Origin: Caulobacter segnis
Lineage (GTDB): Bacteria > Pseudomonadota > Alphaproteobacteria > Caulobacterales > Caulobacteraceae
DNA length: 64,000 nt
Direction: 5' to 3'
NCBI RefSeq assembly: GCF_003243465.1
Contig: NZ_QFQZ01000003.1
Coordinates: 60,028 to 124,027 of the forward strand
The notes under the pieces are model-generated. The model saw only the letters and a list, made by a program, of their open reading frames with translations, was not told the DNA's origin and did no database searches. This document shows, in pieces, positions 1 through 7,839 of the stretch. Every line of letters begins with the position of its first letter. Positions within the stretch are counted from its first letter, which is position 1. The position numbers were made by a program, and so were the translations under genes.

Positions 1-2
1 AT

Positions 3-806
3 CCGGACCTGAAGCCCTATACGGCGACCAAGAACAACACGAGCATCGAGTGGTATCCCAACCGCGACACCTCGTTCAGCATCGCCTACTACCGCCAGAA
101 GGTTCGGATCGGCGCGCCGGTCGAAGTGCCGGTCAAGAACCTGTCCCTGTTCGCCGGTACGGACGAAGTCATTCCGGGCACGGGCAAGAAGTTCTCCGAC
201 TACGAGTTCGGCCTGAACACCTATCTCAACGGTCCGGGCTACGTGCAGAGCGGATGGGAGTTCGTCGCCAAGACGGCCTTCACGCGCTTGCCCTGGATAT
301 TCAAGAAGACCGGTATGGACTTCAACATCTCGACGACCAAGTCGGGCGGCGCGGCGGCCTATATCGACCCGCTGACGGCGGATTCCTTGGATCCCGCCGG
401 CCAGTCGAAGTACTTCGCCAACCTCGTGTTCTGGTACGACGACAGCGTGACCAAGGTGCGGATCGCCTATCAGACCCGCGACCGGACGCTGACCTGCATC
501 TCGCCGTGTAACAACACGGCGTCCTCGCCGGTGGGCAATTCGCCCAACACCAACGTGGGGAACTTCGTCCGCTTCCCGTATAACCCCGGCGAGCCGGTCT
601 ATTCGGAGAAGTACGAGTATCTGGACGCCAAGGTTTCGCGGAAGATCAACCCGAACCTCGAGGTCTATTTCGAAGGGCGTAACCTGCTGAACGCGGCGCG
701 CCTGAGCGTGGGTTCCGACCGCGCGGGCTTCGACGGCCGCAAGAACCCGTGGTCCGCCCAGTTCGGCGGCGCCCGTCTTGCGGTGGGCTTCGTCTACAAG
801 AACTAG
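3..806 (+). CDS. TonB-dependent receptor, C-terminal part (5' end outside window)
   Basis: The frame is open from the first bases of the window, so the gene begins upstream. The visible 267 residues look like the end of an outer-membrane TonB-dependent receptor barrel. They include PDLKPYTATKNNTSIEWY, typical of the strands where these receptors compare model solutions, then SVTKVRIAYQTRDR, then a last strand ending in an aromatic stretch (LAVGFVYKN). Caulobacters carry dozens of such receptors for plant-derived oligosaccharides. The adjacent convergent pectin-degradation operon suggests uptake of a rhamnogalacturonan or galacturonide oligomer, but that substrate is inferred from context only. 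A hairpin terminator follows. Confidence 0.85.
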   Translation, partial: PDLKPYTATKNNTSIEWYPNRDTSFSIAYYRQKVRIGAPVEVPVKNLSLFAGTDEVIPGTGKKFSDYEFGLNTYLNGPGYVQSGWEFVAKTAFTRLPWIFKKTGMDFNISTTKSGGAAAYIDPLTADSLDPAGQSKYFANLVFWYDDSVTKVRIAYQTRDRTLTCISPCNNTASSPVGNSPNTNVGNFVRFPYNPGEPVYSEKYEYLDAKVSRKINPNLEVYFEGRNLLNAARLSVGSDRAGFDGRKNPWSAQFGGARLAVGFVYKN

Positions 807-863
807 GGGCCAGGGGGCGTGTCGGACCTTGGTCCGGCGCGCCCGGAAGGCCACGACAAAGAT

Positions 864-902
864 GCCGGCCGAGGCCTCTCGCCTCGCGCCGGCTTCTTCT
901 TG
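864..902 (+). terminator. Probable intrinsic terminator of the TonB receptor gene
   Basis: A GC-rich hairpin has arms GCCGGC-c-GAGGC (864-875) and GCCTC-gc-GCCGGC (881-893), with one small internal bulge and a five-base loop. It is followed by the T-rich stretch TTCTTCTT. It lies between the receptor stop and the convergent DUF6250 gene. Confidence 0.6.
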
Positions 903-918
903 TCGGATTTCTCAGGCC

Positions 919-1587
919 TTAGAGCCTGAAGACCGCGAAGTTCCGCACGCGCAGATGGCTTTGGGTGGTGCGCAGGCCAAACCAGCCGCGGCGGTACGGC
1001 GCTGGATCGTCGAGGTCGAACAGCCGCCGCCCGTCGCTCCAGTATTCGATGCGCTCCCCGTCGGCGATGAGTTGGACCGAGGCCCAGCGGTTGGGCGTCA
1101 GCATCTCGTCGGGCGCGGCGTGGTCGTGCCGGGGCAACAGGGGGCGCTCGCCGGCCCGCCCGACATAGCGTCGGAAGCGGGTCGTCGAATTGCCGTTGCC
1201 GCCCTGGCCCACATAGTAGGTCTCCAACGTGTCGTAGTCGGCGAACGCGCCGCTGCGGGGGCGCTCCAGCGGAGAGCCGCCGCCGACCTCGCGCGCCATC
1301 CAGAAAGCGTTCAGGTCGCTGACCCGGTCAAAGGGGCCGCCCTCCGAGACCGCCATGGCCTGGTAGGTGATGGCGATCCTGCCGACCAGTTCAGGCTTGA
1401 ACCAGGCCGTGAGGCCGGCGGGCGCGACGATGTCCAGCGCCGCGTCGCGCGCGGCGACGGAGGCCGGCTTTTCCGCCTCGATCGCCCATTGACCAAGGCC
1501 CTTGCGGAAGTCGTCGCCGAACAGGCGCCGCTTTCCCGCGAATGGAGTCGCCGCGAGGCCGGCCATCAGGCTGCGTCGGTCGATCAT
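919..1587 (-). CDS. DUF6250 secreted protein of pectin operon
   Basis: This is a 222-residue protein that starts MIDRRSLMAGLAATPFA, a twin-arginine-like or ordinary export signal. The body matches my recollection of the DUF6250 family, a jelly-roll-like domain common in caulobacter polysaccharide loci: YDTLETYYVGQGGNGN, TTRFRRYVGR and a C-terminal LRVRNFAVFRL strand. It is the last gene of a four-gene minus-strand operon. Its ATG overlaps the TAA of the GH28 gene by one base (TAATG). The enzymatic activity is not known to me. By context it may be a polysaccharide lyase or carbohydrate-binding accessory acting on rhamnogalacturonan fragments in the periplasm. Confidence 0.75.
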   Translation of the reverse strand: MIDRRSLMAGLAATPFAGKRRLFGDDFRKGLGQWAIEAEKPASVAARDAALDIVAPAGLTAWFKPELVGRIAITYQAMAVSEGGPFDRVSDLNAFWMAREVGGGSPLERPRSGAFADYDTLETYYVGQGGNGNSTTRFRRYVGRAGERPLLPRHDHAAPDEMLTPNRWASVQLIADGERIEYWSDGRRLFDLDDPAPYRRGWFGLRTTQSHLRVRNFAVFRL

Positions 1588-2987
1588 TAACTGGCCTCCG
1601 TCTCGCGGACGTTCTCGAGCAAGCGTTGCGGTCGTGGATCAGGCGCGACGGTCTCTATGCTGAGGCCCTCGATCTTCAGGCCATCGACATGCCGCGCCCA
1701 CAGGCCATGGGCCGGGGAGGGGCCGAACATGCTGGGCTCGGGATAGGCCTGCGGCAGGTCGTCGGGACGCCGCTCGGCCCAGGCGGCCGCGCCGCCGCCG
1801 CGATAGGACAGGCGGATGTTCGACAGCGTCACGTCGGTGATCGGCGACTCCGGCAGGCCGGCGATGGTGGCGGCGTAGTCGGGCAGGATGCCGGCGGCCT
1901 GGATGTCGCGCAGCACGATGCGGCGCATGGCGCCCAGGGGCGTGCCCTCCGGACCTCGCCTGCGGTCGCCGACGCGCAGAAAGATCGGCGCCGTCGTGAC
2001 CTCTTGCATGACCAGGCGCTCGGCGAGGACGTTCTCCATCGTCCCGCCATCGACCACCTCCAGGGCCAGGCCGCGCGATCGCGTGAAGCGACAGTCCCGG
2101 ATGACGATGTCCCGGAAGTCGCCATTCGACTCCGTGCCCAGCTTGATCCGGCCGGTGACGCGGTCCTGGTCGGGCGCGCGCTGCTGAGTGCGGCCGAAGG
2201 TTCCGTCCAGCATCGTCCCAAGGTCAAAGCCGCTGACCTCGCAGTCCTGGATCGTCACCCGCTCGGTGGCGATGGCCTGACCCAGCGCCAGCGAACTCTT
2301 CAGCACGATGGCGTCGTCATTGGGCGTGTTCATGCGACAGCCGGAAACCAGCACGTCGCGACAGGCGTCGATGTCGAGGCCATCGCGGTTGGTGTCGACG
2401 ACGAGGTCGCGCAGCACCAGGTCCTCGCAGCCGGTCGCCAGGACCGCGAAGTGGCCACCTCGGAAGATCGTCAGTGCCTCGATCCGCGCCCGCCTGGCTC
2501 GCTTCAAGGCGATGGCCTTGTTGCCCAGGCCGGCCATCGCCTCGACCGCCGGGGACAGCTCGGCCATCACCTCCGCCGACAGGCCGGCCATGCTGAGCGG
2601 GAACTCCCCGGCCTGCCGCGACCAGCGGGAGCCGGGGCCTTCGCGCGTCAGGCCCGCGCCGTCGATGCGGCCAGGGCCCAGGATCGCCACGTCCTCGACA
2701 TCCTCGCCCCAGATCAGGCTGTTGCGCCAGTGGCTGTGGCCGAAGTCCTGCCAGAGGTCGTGCGGATTGGGCTCGGCCGGGTCATAGGCGCCGCCGTGGA
2801 CGCTCGGGTCCGCCGCTTCCAGCACGCAGCCTTCTTCAAGTCGCAAGGTGACGCCGCTGAGCAGGCGGATGGAGAAGGACAGATGGCGGCCGGTTGGCAA
2901 GACGACCTCGCCGCCGCCCCGCGCGTGGGCGTGGGCGATCGCCGCGTTGATCGCGTCCGTCGCGAGCCCGCGGCCGCCCGGCGTCAC
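1587..2987 (-). CDS. GH28 family glycoside hydrolase (polygalacturonase/rhamnogalacturonan hydrolase type)
   Basis: The protein is a right-handed beta-helix hydrolase of about 466 residues. The GH28 fingerprints appear in order: TNRDGLDID, then NDDAIVLKSS with the catalytic Asp pair, then GRIKLGTESNGDF, followed by IVIRDC helix rungs. The classical GHG motif is replaced by a DLGTMLDGTF segment, as in some rhamnogalacturonan- or unsaturated-galacturonide-acting GH28 enzymes. I chose the GTG at 2987 because it overlaps the TGA of the upstream esterase (GTGA), as at the other operon junctions. The frame stays open to 3137, but that extension lies inside the esterase gene. No signal peptide is obvious with this start, so location is uncertain. 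Confidence 0.85.
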   Translation of the reverse strand: MTPGGRGLATDAINAAIAHAHARGGGEVVLPTGRHLSFSIRLLSGVTLRLEEGCVLEAADPSVHGGAYDPAEPNPHDLWQDFGHSHWRNSLIWGEDVEDVAILGPGRIDGAGLTREGPGSRWSRQAGEFPLSMAGLSAEVMAELSPAVEAMAGLGNKAIALKRARRARIEALTIFRGGHFAVLATGCEDLVLRDLVVDTNRDGLDIDACRDVLVSGCRMNTPNDDAIVLKSSLALGQAIATERVTIQDCEVSGFDLGTMLDGTFGRTQQRAPDQDRVTGRIKLGTESNGDFRDIVIRDCRFTRSRGLALEVVDGGTMENVLAERLVMQEVTTAPIFLRVGDRRRGPEGTPLGAMRRIVLRDIQAAGILPDYAATIAGLPESPITDVTLSNIRLSYRGGGAAAWAERRPDDLPQAYPEPSMFGPSPAHGLWARHVDGLKIEGLSIETVAPDPRPQRLLENVRETEAS

Positions 2988-3952
2988 GCGTAAAGCCCGT
3001 GGCGACGGAAGAAGGCGTCCAGGGCCAGCATCGATGGCGAGATCTGGCCGTCGGCTCCTTTCAGGCCAAAGCCGTGGCCGCCCACCTCCTGCAGATGCAT
3101 CTCGACGGGGATCTTCCTGGCGCGGAGGGCTTGCCACATCAGGACGCTGTTTTCGACGGGCACGACCTTGTCGTCGGCCGCGGCGGCGATGAAGGTCGGC
3201 GGCGCGTCGGCGGGCACGTGCTGCTCGGCCGACACGGCCTGCCGCTGAGCATCGGTCGGGTTGGCGCCCACGAGCTGCTTCAGCGACTGGCCGTGGGCGT
3301 AGGGCGCCATGCCGGTGATCACGGGATAGAACAGGCCCGCCGCGAAGGGCCGGGTGGGCAGCGTGTCGGCTTGGTCGACCGGCGCATAGGTCTCGCGGCC
3401 ATGCTGCGTCGCCAGCCGCGCGGCGACGTGGCCGCCGGCCGAGAAGCCGATCACCGCGACCTTGGCGGGATCGACGCCCATCGACGGCGCGCGGGCGCGG
3501 ATCAGGCGGATGGCGCGCTGCGCGTCCTGAAGGGCCACGTCGGGGCCGGCCGCCCAGCCGTCGGCGGGCAGGCGATAGTCCATGACGAAGGCCGTGATCC
3601 CCACGCTTGCCAGCCAGGCGTCGATCGGGCCCCCGTTCTTACCGACCGCCACCCGCACATAGCCGCCGCCCGGGATCATCAGCACGGCCGCGCCATTCGG
3701 CTTGGCGGGGCGGCGCATCGTCAGCCAGGGCTTGGTCACGTTCAGGAACGCCGTGTCATTCGGATCACCGCCGGGGGTGCGCAGGATCACCTGCTCGGTG
3801 ACAGTGACCTTCTCTCCACCCGGCGCGCCCCCGGGCCACAGGTCGACCGTCTCGACGGCCGGAAGGGCGTTCTGGGCGCGGGCGAGGGCGGGGAGCGCCG
3901 CCAGGCTGGCGGTCAGTCCCAGCAGGGCGCGGCGGTCAGTGTCAGTTGCCAC
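2984..3952 (-). CDS. Alpha/beta-hydrolase esterase with export signal
   Basis: This is a 322-residue serine esterase of the BD-FAE/acetyl-xylan-esterase-like type. It has an N-terminal signal (TDTDRRALLGLTASLAALPALARA), an oxyanion loop MIPGGGYVRV, the nucleophile elbow GFSAGGHVAARLA, an Asp in AAADDKVVP and a His in VGGHGFGL. It probably removes acetyl or other ester groups from plant cell-wall oligosaccharides in the periplasm. The chosen GTG at 3952 overlaps the end of the CE12 gene by 11 bases and has AGGAAG six bases upstream. A longer frame to 4072 exists but runs through the CE12 coding sequence. It sits in the pectin operon between the CE12 and GH28 genes. Confidence 0.85.
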   Translation of the reverse strand: MATDTDRRALLGLTASLAALPALARAQNALPAVETVDLWPGGAPGGEKVTVTEQVILRTPGGDPNDTAFLNVTKPWLTMRRPAKPNGAAVLMIPGGGYVRVAVGKNGGPIDAWLASVGITAFVMDYRLPADGWAAGPDVALQDAQRAIRLIRARAPSMGVDPAKVAVIGFSAGGHVAARLATQHGRETYAPVDQADTLPTRPFAAGLFYPVITGMAPYAHGQSLKQLVGANPTDAQRQAVSAEQHVPADAPPTFIAAAADDKVVPVENSVLMWQALRARKIPVEMHLQEVGGHGFGLKGADGQISPSMLALDAFFRRHGLYA

Positions 3953-5165
3953 GGGGAGCTTCCTGGCTGGCGGCCGCGCTGGGCGGCAAGGTGAAGGTGT
4001 CGGGCGACGGCGGGCGCGCCGGATCGAACGGCGGCAGATCGGTAGCCAGGTGGGCGGCCAGGGCTGGAACATGGGCGCGGACGCCCTCGACCACGCAGCG
4101 CGCCAGTTGATAGGCGCCGTAATTGTTGTGGTGAGTCAGGTCCTTGCCGCCGTCATTGAAGGCCTTCCAGGCCGACTTCGGCCCCAGCGCTTCGTAGAGG
4201 GTCGCGCTCATGGCGTGCAGGTCGATCAGCGGAACGCCCAGCTCGCGCGCCGTCTCACGCATGGCCTTGGGATAGTCGCCCAGGGTGTCGACCACCTTGC
4301 CGGCCGCGTCGAAGCGGTGGCGATGCATCGAGGTGACGAACACCGGCGCCGCGCCGCGTCGCCGCGCCTCGCCCGCATAGACCCGCAGGTAGTCGCGGTA
4401 GGTTGTGGCGGCGTCGGCGTAGGTCTGGGGCCACTGGGTTTTCTGGTCGTTGTGCCCGAACTGGATCAGCAGCCAGTCGCCAGGCTTGATCCGGCTCAGG
4501 ATCTTGTCGAGGCGGCGCTCGATCAGGAAAGACTTCAGCGTCTCGCCGGATTCAGCGTGGTTGGCGACCGCGATCTCGGGCTTGAAGAAGCGAGGCAGCA
4601 TCTGGCCCCAGCCGGCCGCCGGCTCGAACCGCTGGTCGGTGACGGTGGAATCGCCCGCCAGGAAAACGGTCGGGACCGTGACGGGGTCGATCCGCACTCG
4701 GCGCACGGCGGCGCTCGGACCGCAGAACTCCAGGGTGAGCTTGTCGTCCCAGTCGTAGCCGCCTTCCTCGCGTGGATTGAGCAGCACGCGCGTTCCGCCG
4801 GGCGCGTTGGGCGGCGGCGGCGCGAGGTCCGGGCGGCGCACATTGACGATGATCGTCCGCGTCTCGGTCTTGCCCGGCGCCACGCTGACGGTCTCCAGCA
4901 TCAGCCGGCGCGCCTCGGCCTTGACCGTGGTCTCCGACGCCTTGGCGCTGCCGAGTTCGAGCGTGACCCGATAGTCGCCTTCAGGCGCACGCACCGAGAA
5001 CAGGCGGCCGGCGCCGGGCTCCCATCCCTGGCCCGCGGCCGGGTCGTACGGCTTTGGCGGCGTCGTCTCGAAATCAAAGGTCCACACGGGGGAAGCCTCC
5101 CTGGCCAGCGCGAGGCTAGGCGCGAGCGCGAGGCCCGTCAGCAGAGTACGCCGATCCAGGATCAT
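3942..5165 (-). CDS. Rhamnogalacturonan acetylesterase (CE12, SGNH hydrolase)
   Basis: This 407-residue exported enzyme starts MILDRRTLLTGLALAPSLALA (signal peptide). It then has a beta-rich N-terminal domain (about 27-165) beginning WTFDF, followed by an SGNH domain. The catalytic serine is in GDSTV (171-175), block III is IQFGHND (234-240), and the Asp/His pair is DLTHH (342-346). It removes acetyl groups from the rhamnogalacturonan I backbone so that the GH28 enzyme can act. It is the first gene of the operon. The start at 5165 has GGGAGG six to eight bases upstream and gives a clean signal peptide; the upstream in-frame start at 5231 adds 22 residues without a good ribosome site. Confidence 0.9.
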   Translation of the reverse strand: MILDRRTLLTGLALAPSLALAREASPVWTFDFETTPPKPYDPAAGQGWEPGAGRLFSVRAPEGDYRVTLELGSAKASETTVKAEARRLMLETVSVAPGKTETRTIIVNVRRPDLAPPPPNAPGGTRVLLNPREEGGYDWDDKLTLEFCGPSAAVRRVRIDPVTVPTVFLAGDSTVTDQRFEPAAGWGQMLPRFFKPEIAVANHAESGETLKSFLIERRLDKILSRIKPGDWLLIQFGHNDQKTQWPQTYADAATTYRDYLRVYAGEARRRGAAPVFVTSMHRHRFDAAGKVVDTLGDYPKAMRETARELGVPLIDLHAMSATLYEALGPKSAWKAFNDGGKDLTHHNNYGAYQLARCVVEGVRAHVPALAAHLATDLPPFDPARPPSPDTFTLPPSAAASQEAPRGN

Positions 5166-5235
5166 GCCGCCTCCCTCGCGCGCAGAGTCCGTCCCCTTGG
5201 TAGCGGCGCGTGGCGGTGGATTCAATGTCAAAATA

Positions 5236-5250
5236 CAGGATATTATCCTG
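5236..5250. promoter_or_regulatory. Perfect 15-bp palindrome upstream of the pectin operon (putative operator)
   Basis: CAGGATA-T-TATCCTG is a perfect inverted repeat centred 78 bases upstream of the CE12 start. It lies in the gap between the pectin operon and the tail of the membrane-protein gene at 5262. Its size and symmetry suit a LacI-, GntR- or TetR-type repressor. A TTGACA-like hexamer lies just downstream on the minus strand (5227-5232). No regulator gene is adjacent, so the binding protein is unknown. Confidence 0.5.
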
Positions 5251-5261
5251 CTATGTGGGAG

Positions 5262-6263
5262 TTAGGCGGTCCCGGTCGCGAGGGTGTCTCGCGCCGGCGC
5301 CGGCGCTTCCTGCCGCGTCGTGCGCCACAGGACCAGCCCAATGGCGCCTAGCGTGATCTCGCGCAGGCGACGCAGCAGCGAGAGCGCCAGCGCCTGGTCC
5401 GGCGTGAGACCCAGCGCGCCGCCCAGCAGCAGGTAGCCGCCTTCCTGCACGCCCAGGGCGCCCGGAATGGCGAAGCCGACCACCTTGGCCGTCTGGGCCA
5501 GGCCTTCGACGATCAGCGCCTGGAGCAGCGTCGGCTGCAGGCCAAGCGCCCACATCGACACGTAGGTCTCGAACGCGCCCGCCAGCCAAGCCGCCATGTG
5601 CCAGGCCCAGGAGGCGCCGATCTCGGCGCGGCGGGCGCCGATGTCGCGAAAGGCCTCGCCCAGCGCGCCGACCCGGCCGGCGATGGCGGTCCAGCGCTGC
5701 GAGAGCTGGCCGACGCGCCGACCCAGTCCAGCCTTGTGCGCGATGAAGAGCGCGCCGGCGATCAGCGCCACGACGCCCACAAGGGTCAGGCCGGCCTGCG
5801 CAAGCCGTGGATCGCGCAGCGTGACCAGCGCCACGGCCAAGCTGGCCAGGACGAAAAGCACCAGGCCCACCGTGCCGGCCAGCACGTCGACGACGCAGCT
5901 TGCCGTGCTCTCGGCCAGGGTCAGACCCTTGCGGACGGCGAGCTTGGCGCGGACCACCTCGCCGCCGACCTGGGCCACCGGCAAAAGGGCGTTGACCGCC
6001 TCCTTGATCAGCCGCAGGCGAAAGAGAAAGGGCAGGGACGGCCGGCGGTCCGGCGGCAGCAGCACTTGCCAGCCGACGGTCGCGAAGAAGGTCACCGGCA
6101 GATGCGCGGCGACGACCAGCAGGGCCTGCCATCCGACCTCGGCCACGATCGCGCGGAGGGCGCCCGCGCCGTGCGTCGCGAGAAGCACCGCCAGCAGCGC
6201 GACGCCGATCGTCAGCAGCCAGCCCTTGGCCGCGCCGCCGCGTTTGCCCTGCCTGTCGGTCAT
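5262..6263 (-). CDS. Lysylphosphatidylglycerol-synthase-like TM protein (YbhN/HpnL type)
   Basis: This inner-membrane protein of 333 residues has about eight hydrophobic segments. It has the layout of the LPG-synthase N-terminal transmembrane domain family (UPF0104, YbhN, HpnL), seen in LRLIKEAVNALLPVAQVGGE and in the C-terminal FAIPGALGVQEGGYLLLGG motif. Family members act in lipid flipping or lipid modification. The soluble lysyl-transferase domain is absent, so amino-acylation is unlikely. The ATG overlaps the stop of the glycosyltransferase upstream (ATGA), so the two are co-translated. A linked glycolipid synthesis/translocation role is an inference; the substrate is unknown. Confidence 0.8.
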   Translation of the reverse strand: MTDRQGKRGGAAKGWLLTIGVALLAVLLATHGAGALRAIVAEVGWQALLVVAAHLPVTFFATVGWQVLLPPDRRPSLPFLFRLRLIKEAVNALLPVAQVGGEVVRAKLAVRKGLTLAESTASCVVDVLAGTVGLVLFVLASLAVALVTLRDPRLAQAGLTLVGVVALIAGALFIAHKAGLGRRVGQLSQRWTAIAGRVGALGEAFRDIGARRAEIGASWAWHMAAWLAGAFETYVSMWALGLQPTLLQALIVEGLAQTAKVVGFAIPGALGVQEGGYLLLGGALGLTPDQALALSLLRRLREITLGAIGLVLWRTTRQEAPAPARDTLATGTA

Positions 6264-7462
6264 GCGGCCGAGCGCGCGCGCTGGGCGGGAACCGCGCCCA
6301 ACTCCCTATAGACGTCGAGCACGTCCGCGCAGATCGCCCGCCAGTCATAGGCCGCGCTGGTGGCGCGGGCCGTCCGGCCGATGCGAAGACGCCGGAGGGG
6401 CTCGGCGACCAGGCTGCGGACCGCTGTCGCATAGCTCCCCGCGTCGGCCGAGGGCGCGAGCACCCCGTCATGGCCGTCCGTGATCAGGGCGCTGGTGCTG
6501 GGCGCGCGCGGGCAAAGCACGGCGAGGCCCGCCGCCATACCTTCGAGGGTGGCGTTGCCGAACGCCTCGGTCAGGCTGGGATTGAACAGGATGTCGGCGC
6601 TGGAGACGGCGCGGCCCAGGGCCTCGCCATCCAGATGGCCCGTAAAGATCGCGCCAGGCGCGCGCCCTTCGAGGAAGCTGCGCGCGGGACCGTCGCCGAT
6701 GATCAGGGGACGGATCGGTTGATCGGCGAGCAGGGAAAGGGTCTCCGCCAGGACGTCGAGGCCCTTTTCCATCACCAGGCGGCCGAGAAAGGCGACCACC
6801 ACTTCGTTATCGGCGATCCCCAGCGACCGACGCCAGGCCATGTCCTTGCGGTCGGGCGAGAAGCGCGCGCGATCGACGCCGCGTCCCCACACCCGGACCC
6901 GCTCGCCCAGCCCCTGCTCTCGCAGGAGGTCGGCGATCGGCGCGTTCGGCGCCAGCACCCGGTCGCACCCGCGATAGAACCGGTCGAGATAGCGCTCCAC
7001 GCGGGGTCGCAGCCAGTCGAGGCCGTAGTAGGAGAGATAGGTTTCGAAGCGTGTGTGCAGGCTGGCGACCACGGGCAGGCCGGCGGCGCGGCCCCAGCGT
7101 CCGGCCTGGGAACCCAACAGGTCGGGCGCGGAGAGATGGACCATGGTGGGCTGGAAAGCCGCCAGATCCGCCCTCAGGCCAGGGGTCAGGCCCAGCGCCA
7201 GGCGATACTCACCGCGGCCCGGGATCGGCACGGATGGGGCGGAGACGAGTTCGCCGGCGGGCTCGAAAGCCGGTGTGTCCGTGGTCGGCGAATAGACGCG
7301 AACCGTCGCACCGGCCTCGATCAGATAGGCCGCCAGGCGGTTGAGCGCCTGGTTCGAGCCGTCTCGGGTATAGTTGTAGTTCCCCGAGAACAGGGCGAGG
7401 CGAAGACCCTGGGCGGGCTTTTCCTCAGCGGGCTGTAGAATCGATCTTTCCGCGCGCTGCAC
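6260..7462 (-). CDS. GT4-family glycosyltransferase
   Basis: This GT-B fold glycosyltransferase has an acceptor-side N-terminal half (RLALFSGNYNYTRDGSNQALNRL, MVHLSAPDLLG, VASLHTRFETYL). Its C-terminal nucleotide-sugar domain contains VAFLGRLVMEKGLDVL, LIIGDGP and the FNPSLTEAFGNATLEGMA motif. It resembles the alpha-mannosyltransferase and SqdX-like enzymes that glycosylate lipids at the cytoplasmic face. I prefer the GTG at 7462 because AGGAGG lies four bases before it; an upstream GTG at 7495 would add 11 residues. It forms a two-gene operon with the LPG-synthase-like membrane protein. The sugar and acceptor cannot be read from the sequence. Confidence 0.85.
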   Translation of the reverse strand: MQRAERSILQPAEEKPAQGLRLALFSGNYNYTRDGSNQALNRLAAYLIEAGATVRVYSPTTDTPAFEPAGELVSAPSVPIPGRGEYRLALGLTPGLRADLAAFQPTMVHLSAPDLLGSQAGRWGRAAGLPVVASLHTRFETYLSYYGLDWLRPRVERYLDRFYRGCDRVLAPNAPIADLLREQGLGERVRVWGRGVDRARFSPDRKDMAWRRSLGIADNEVVVAFLGRLVMEKGLDVLAETLSLLADQPIRPLIIGDGPARSFLEGRAPGAIFTGHLDGEALGRAVSSADILFNPSLTEAFGNATLEGMAAGLAVLCPRAPSTSALITDGHDGVLAPSADAGSYATAVRSLVAEPLRRLRIGRTARATSAAYDWRAICADVLDVYRELGAVPAQRARSAA

Positions 7463-7839
7463 GACGCCTCCTGGTCTTATCTCCGAGGCCCCCACCCGAA
7501 TATGACAATGGCCATATGGTGGAATGGTTCAGGTTCCGGAAGGGGAAGGCCGTTAGTCCTCCACACAATCTTCAGGTCAAGCTGAACCGAAGCTGAACCA
7601 TGGGATGTGGCGGCTTTGGCGTGCGATTAACGGGAGTCGACCGTGACCGATTGATCGTTCTGGACAAAAAACAGTCCGATGAGGCTTGCGCTGCGGAAGG
7701 CGTACGGCTTTGAGGGGGCGCGCGGACTTGCCCCGGGGCCTGTTCGTGCTCAGTTATGCGCTCGCGATCGCCTGTTCGCGGTCCAACGATTCCTTGAGGG
7801 GCTGAGCCAGCCCCGATCCAGCGAGATTTTTAGAACGTC
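7463..7839. other. Divergent intergenic region with 11-bp direct repeats
   Basis: I find no gene here. It separates the divergent glycosyltransferase and nucleotidyltransferase genes and holds the direct-repeat element described separately. The part from 7620 to 7839 looks non-coding and contains no clear hairpin. Confidence 0.5.
7525..7600. promoter_or_regulatory. Tandem 11-bp direct repeat and matching inverted copy (putative response-regulator site)
   Basis: AAGCTGAACC occurs at 7579-7588 and again at 7590-7599, one helical turn (11 bases) apart. A perfect inverted copy of its core, TGGTTCAG, lies at 7525-7532 against CTGAACCA at 7593-7600. Eleven-base direct repeats are the usual architecture for OmpR/PhoB-family regulators. 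The bound protein is unknown, and either divergent gene could be the target. Confidence 0.4.
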
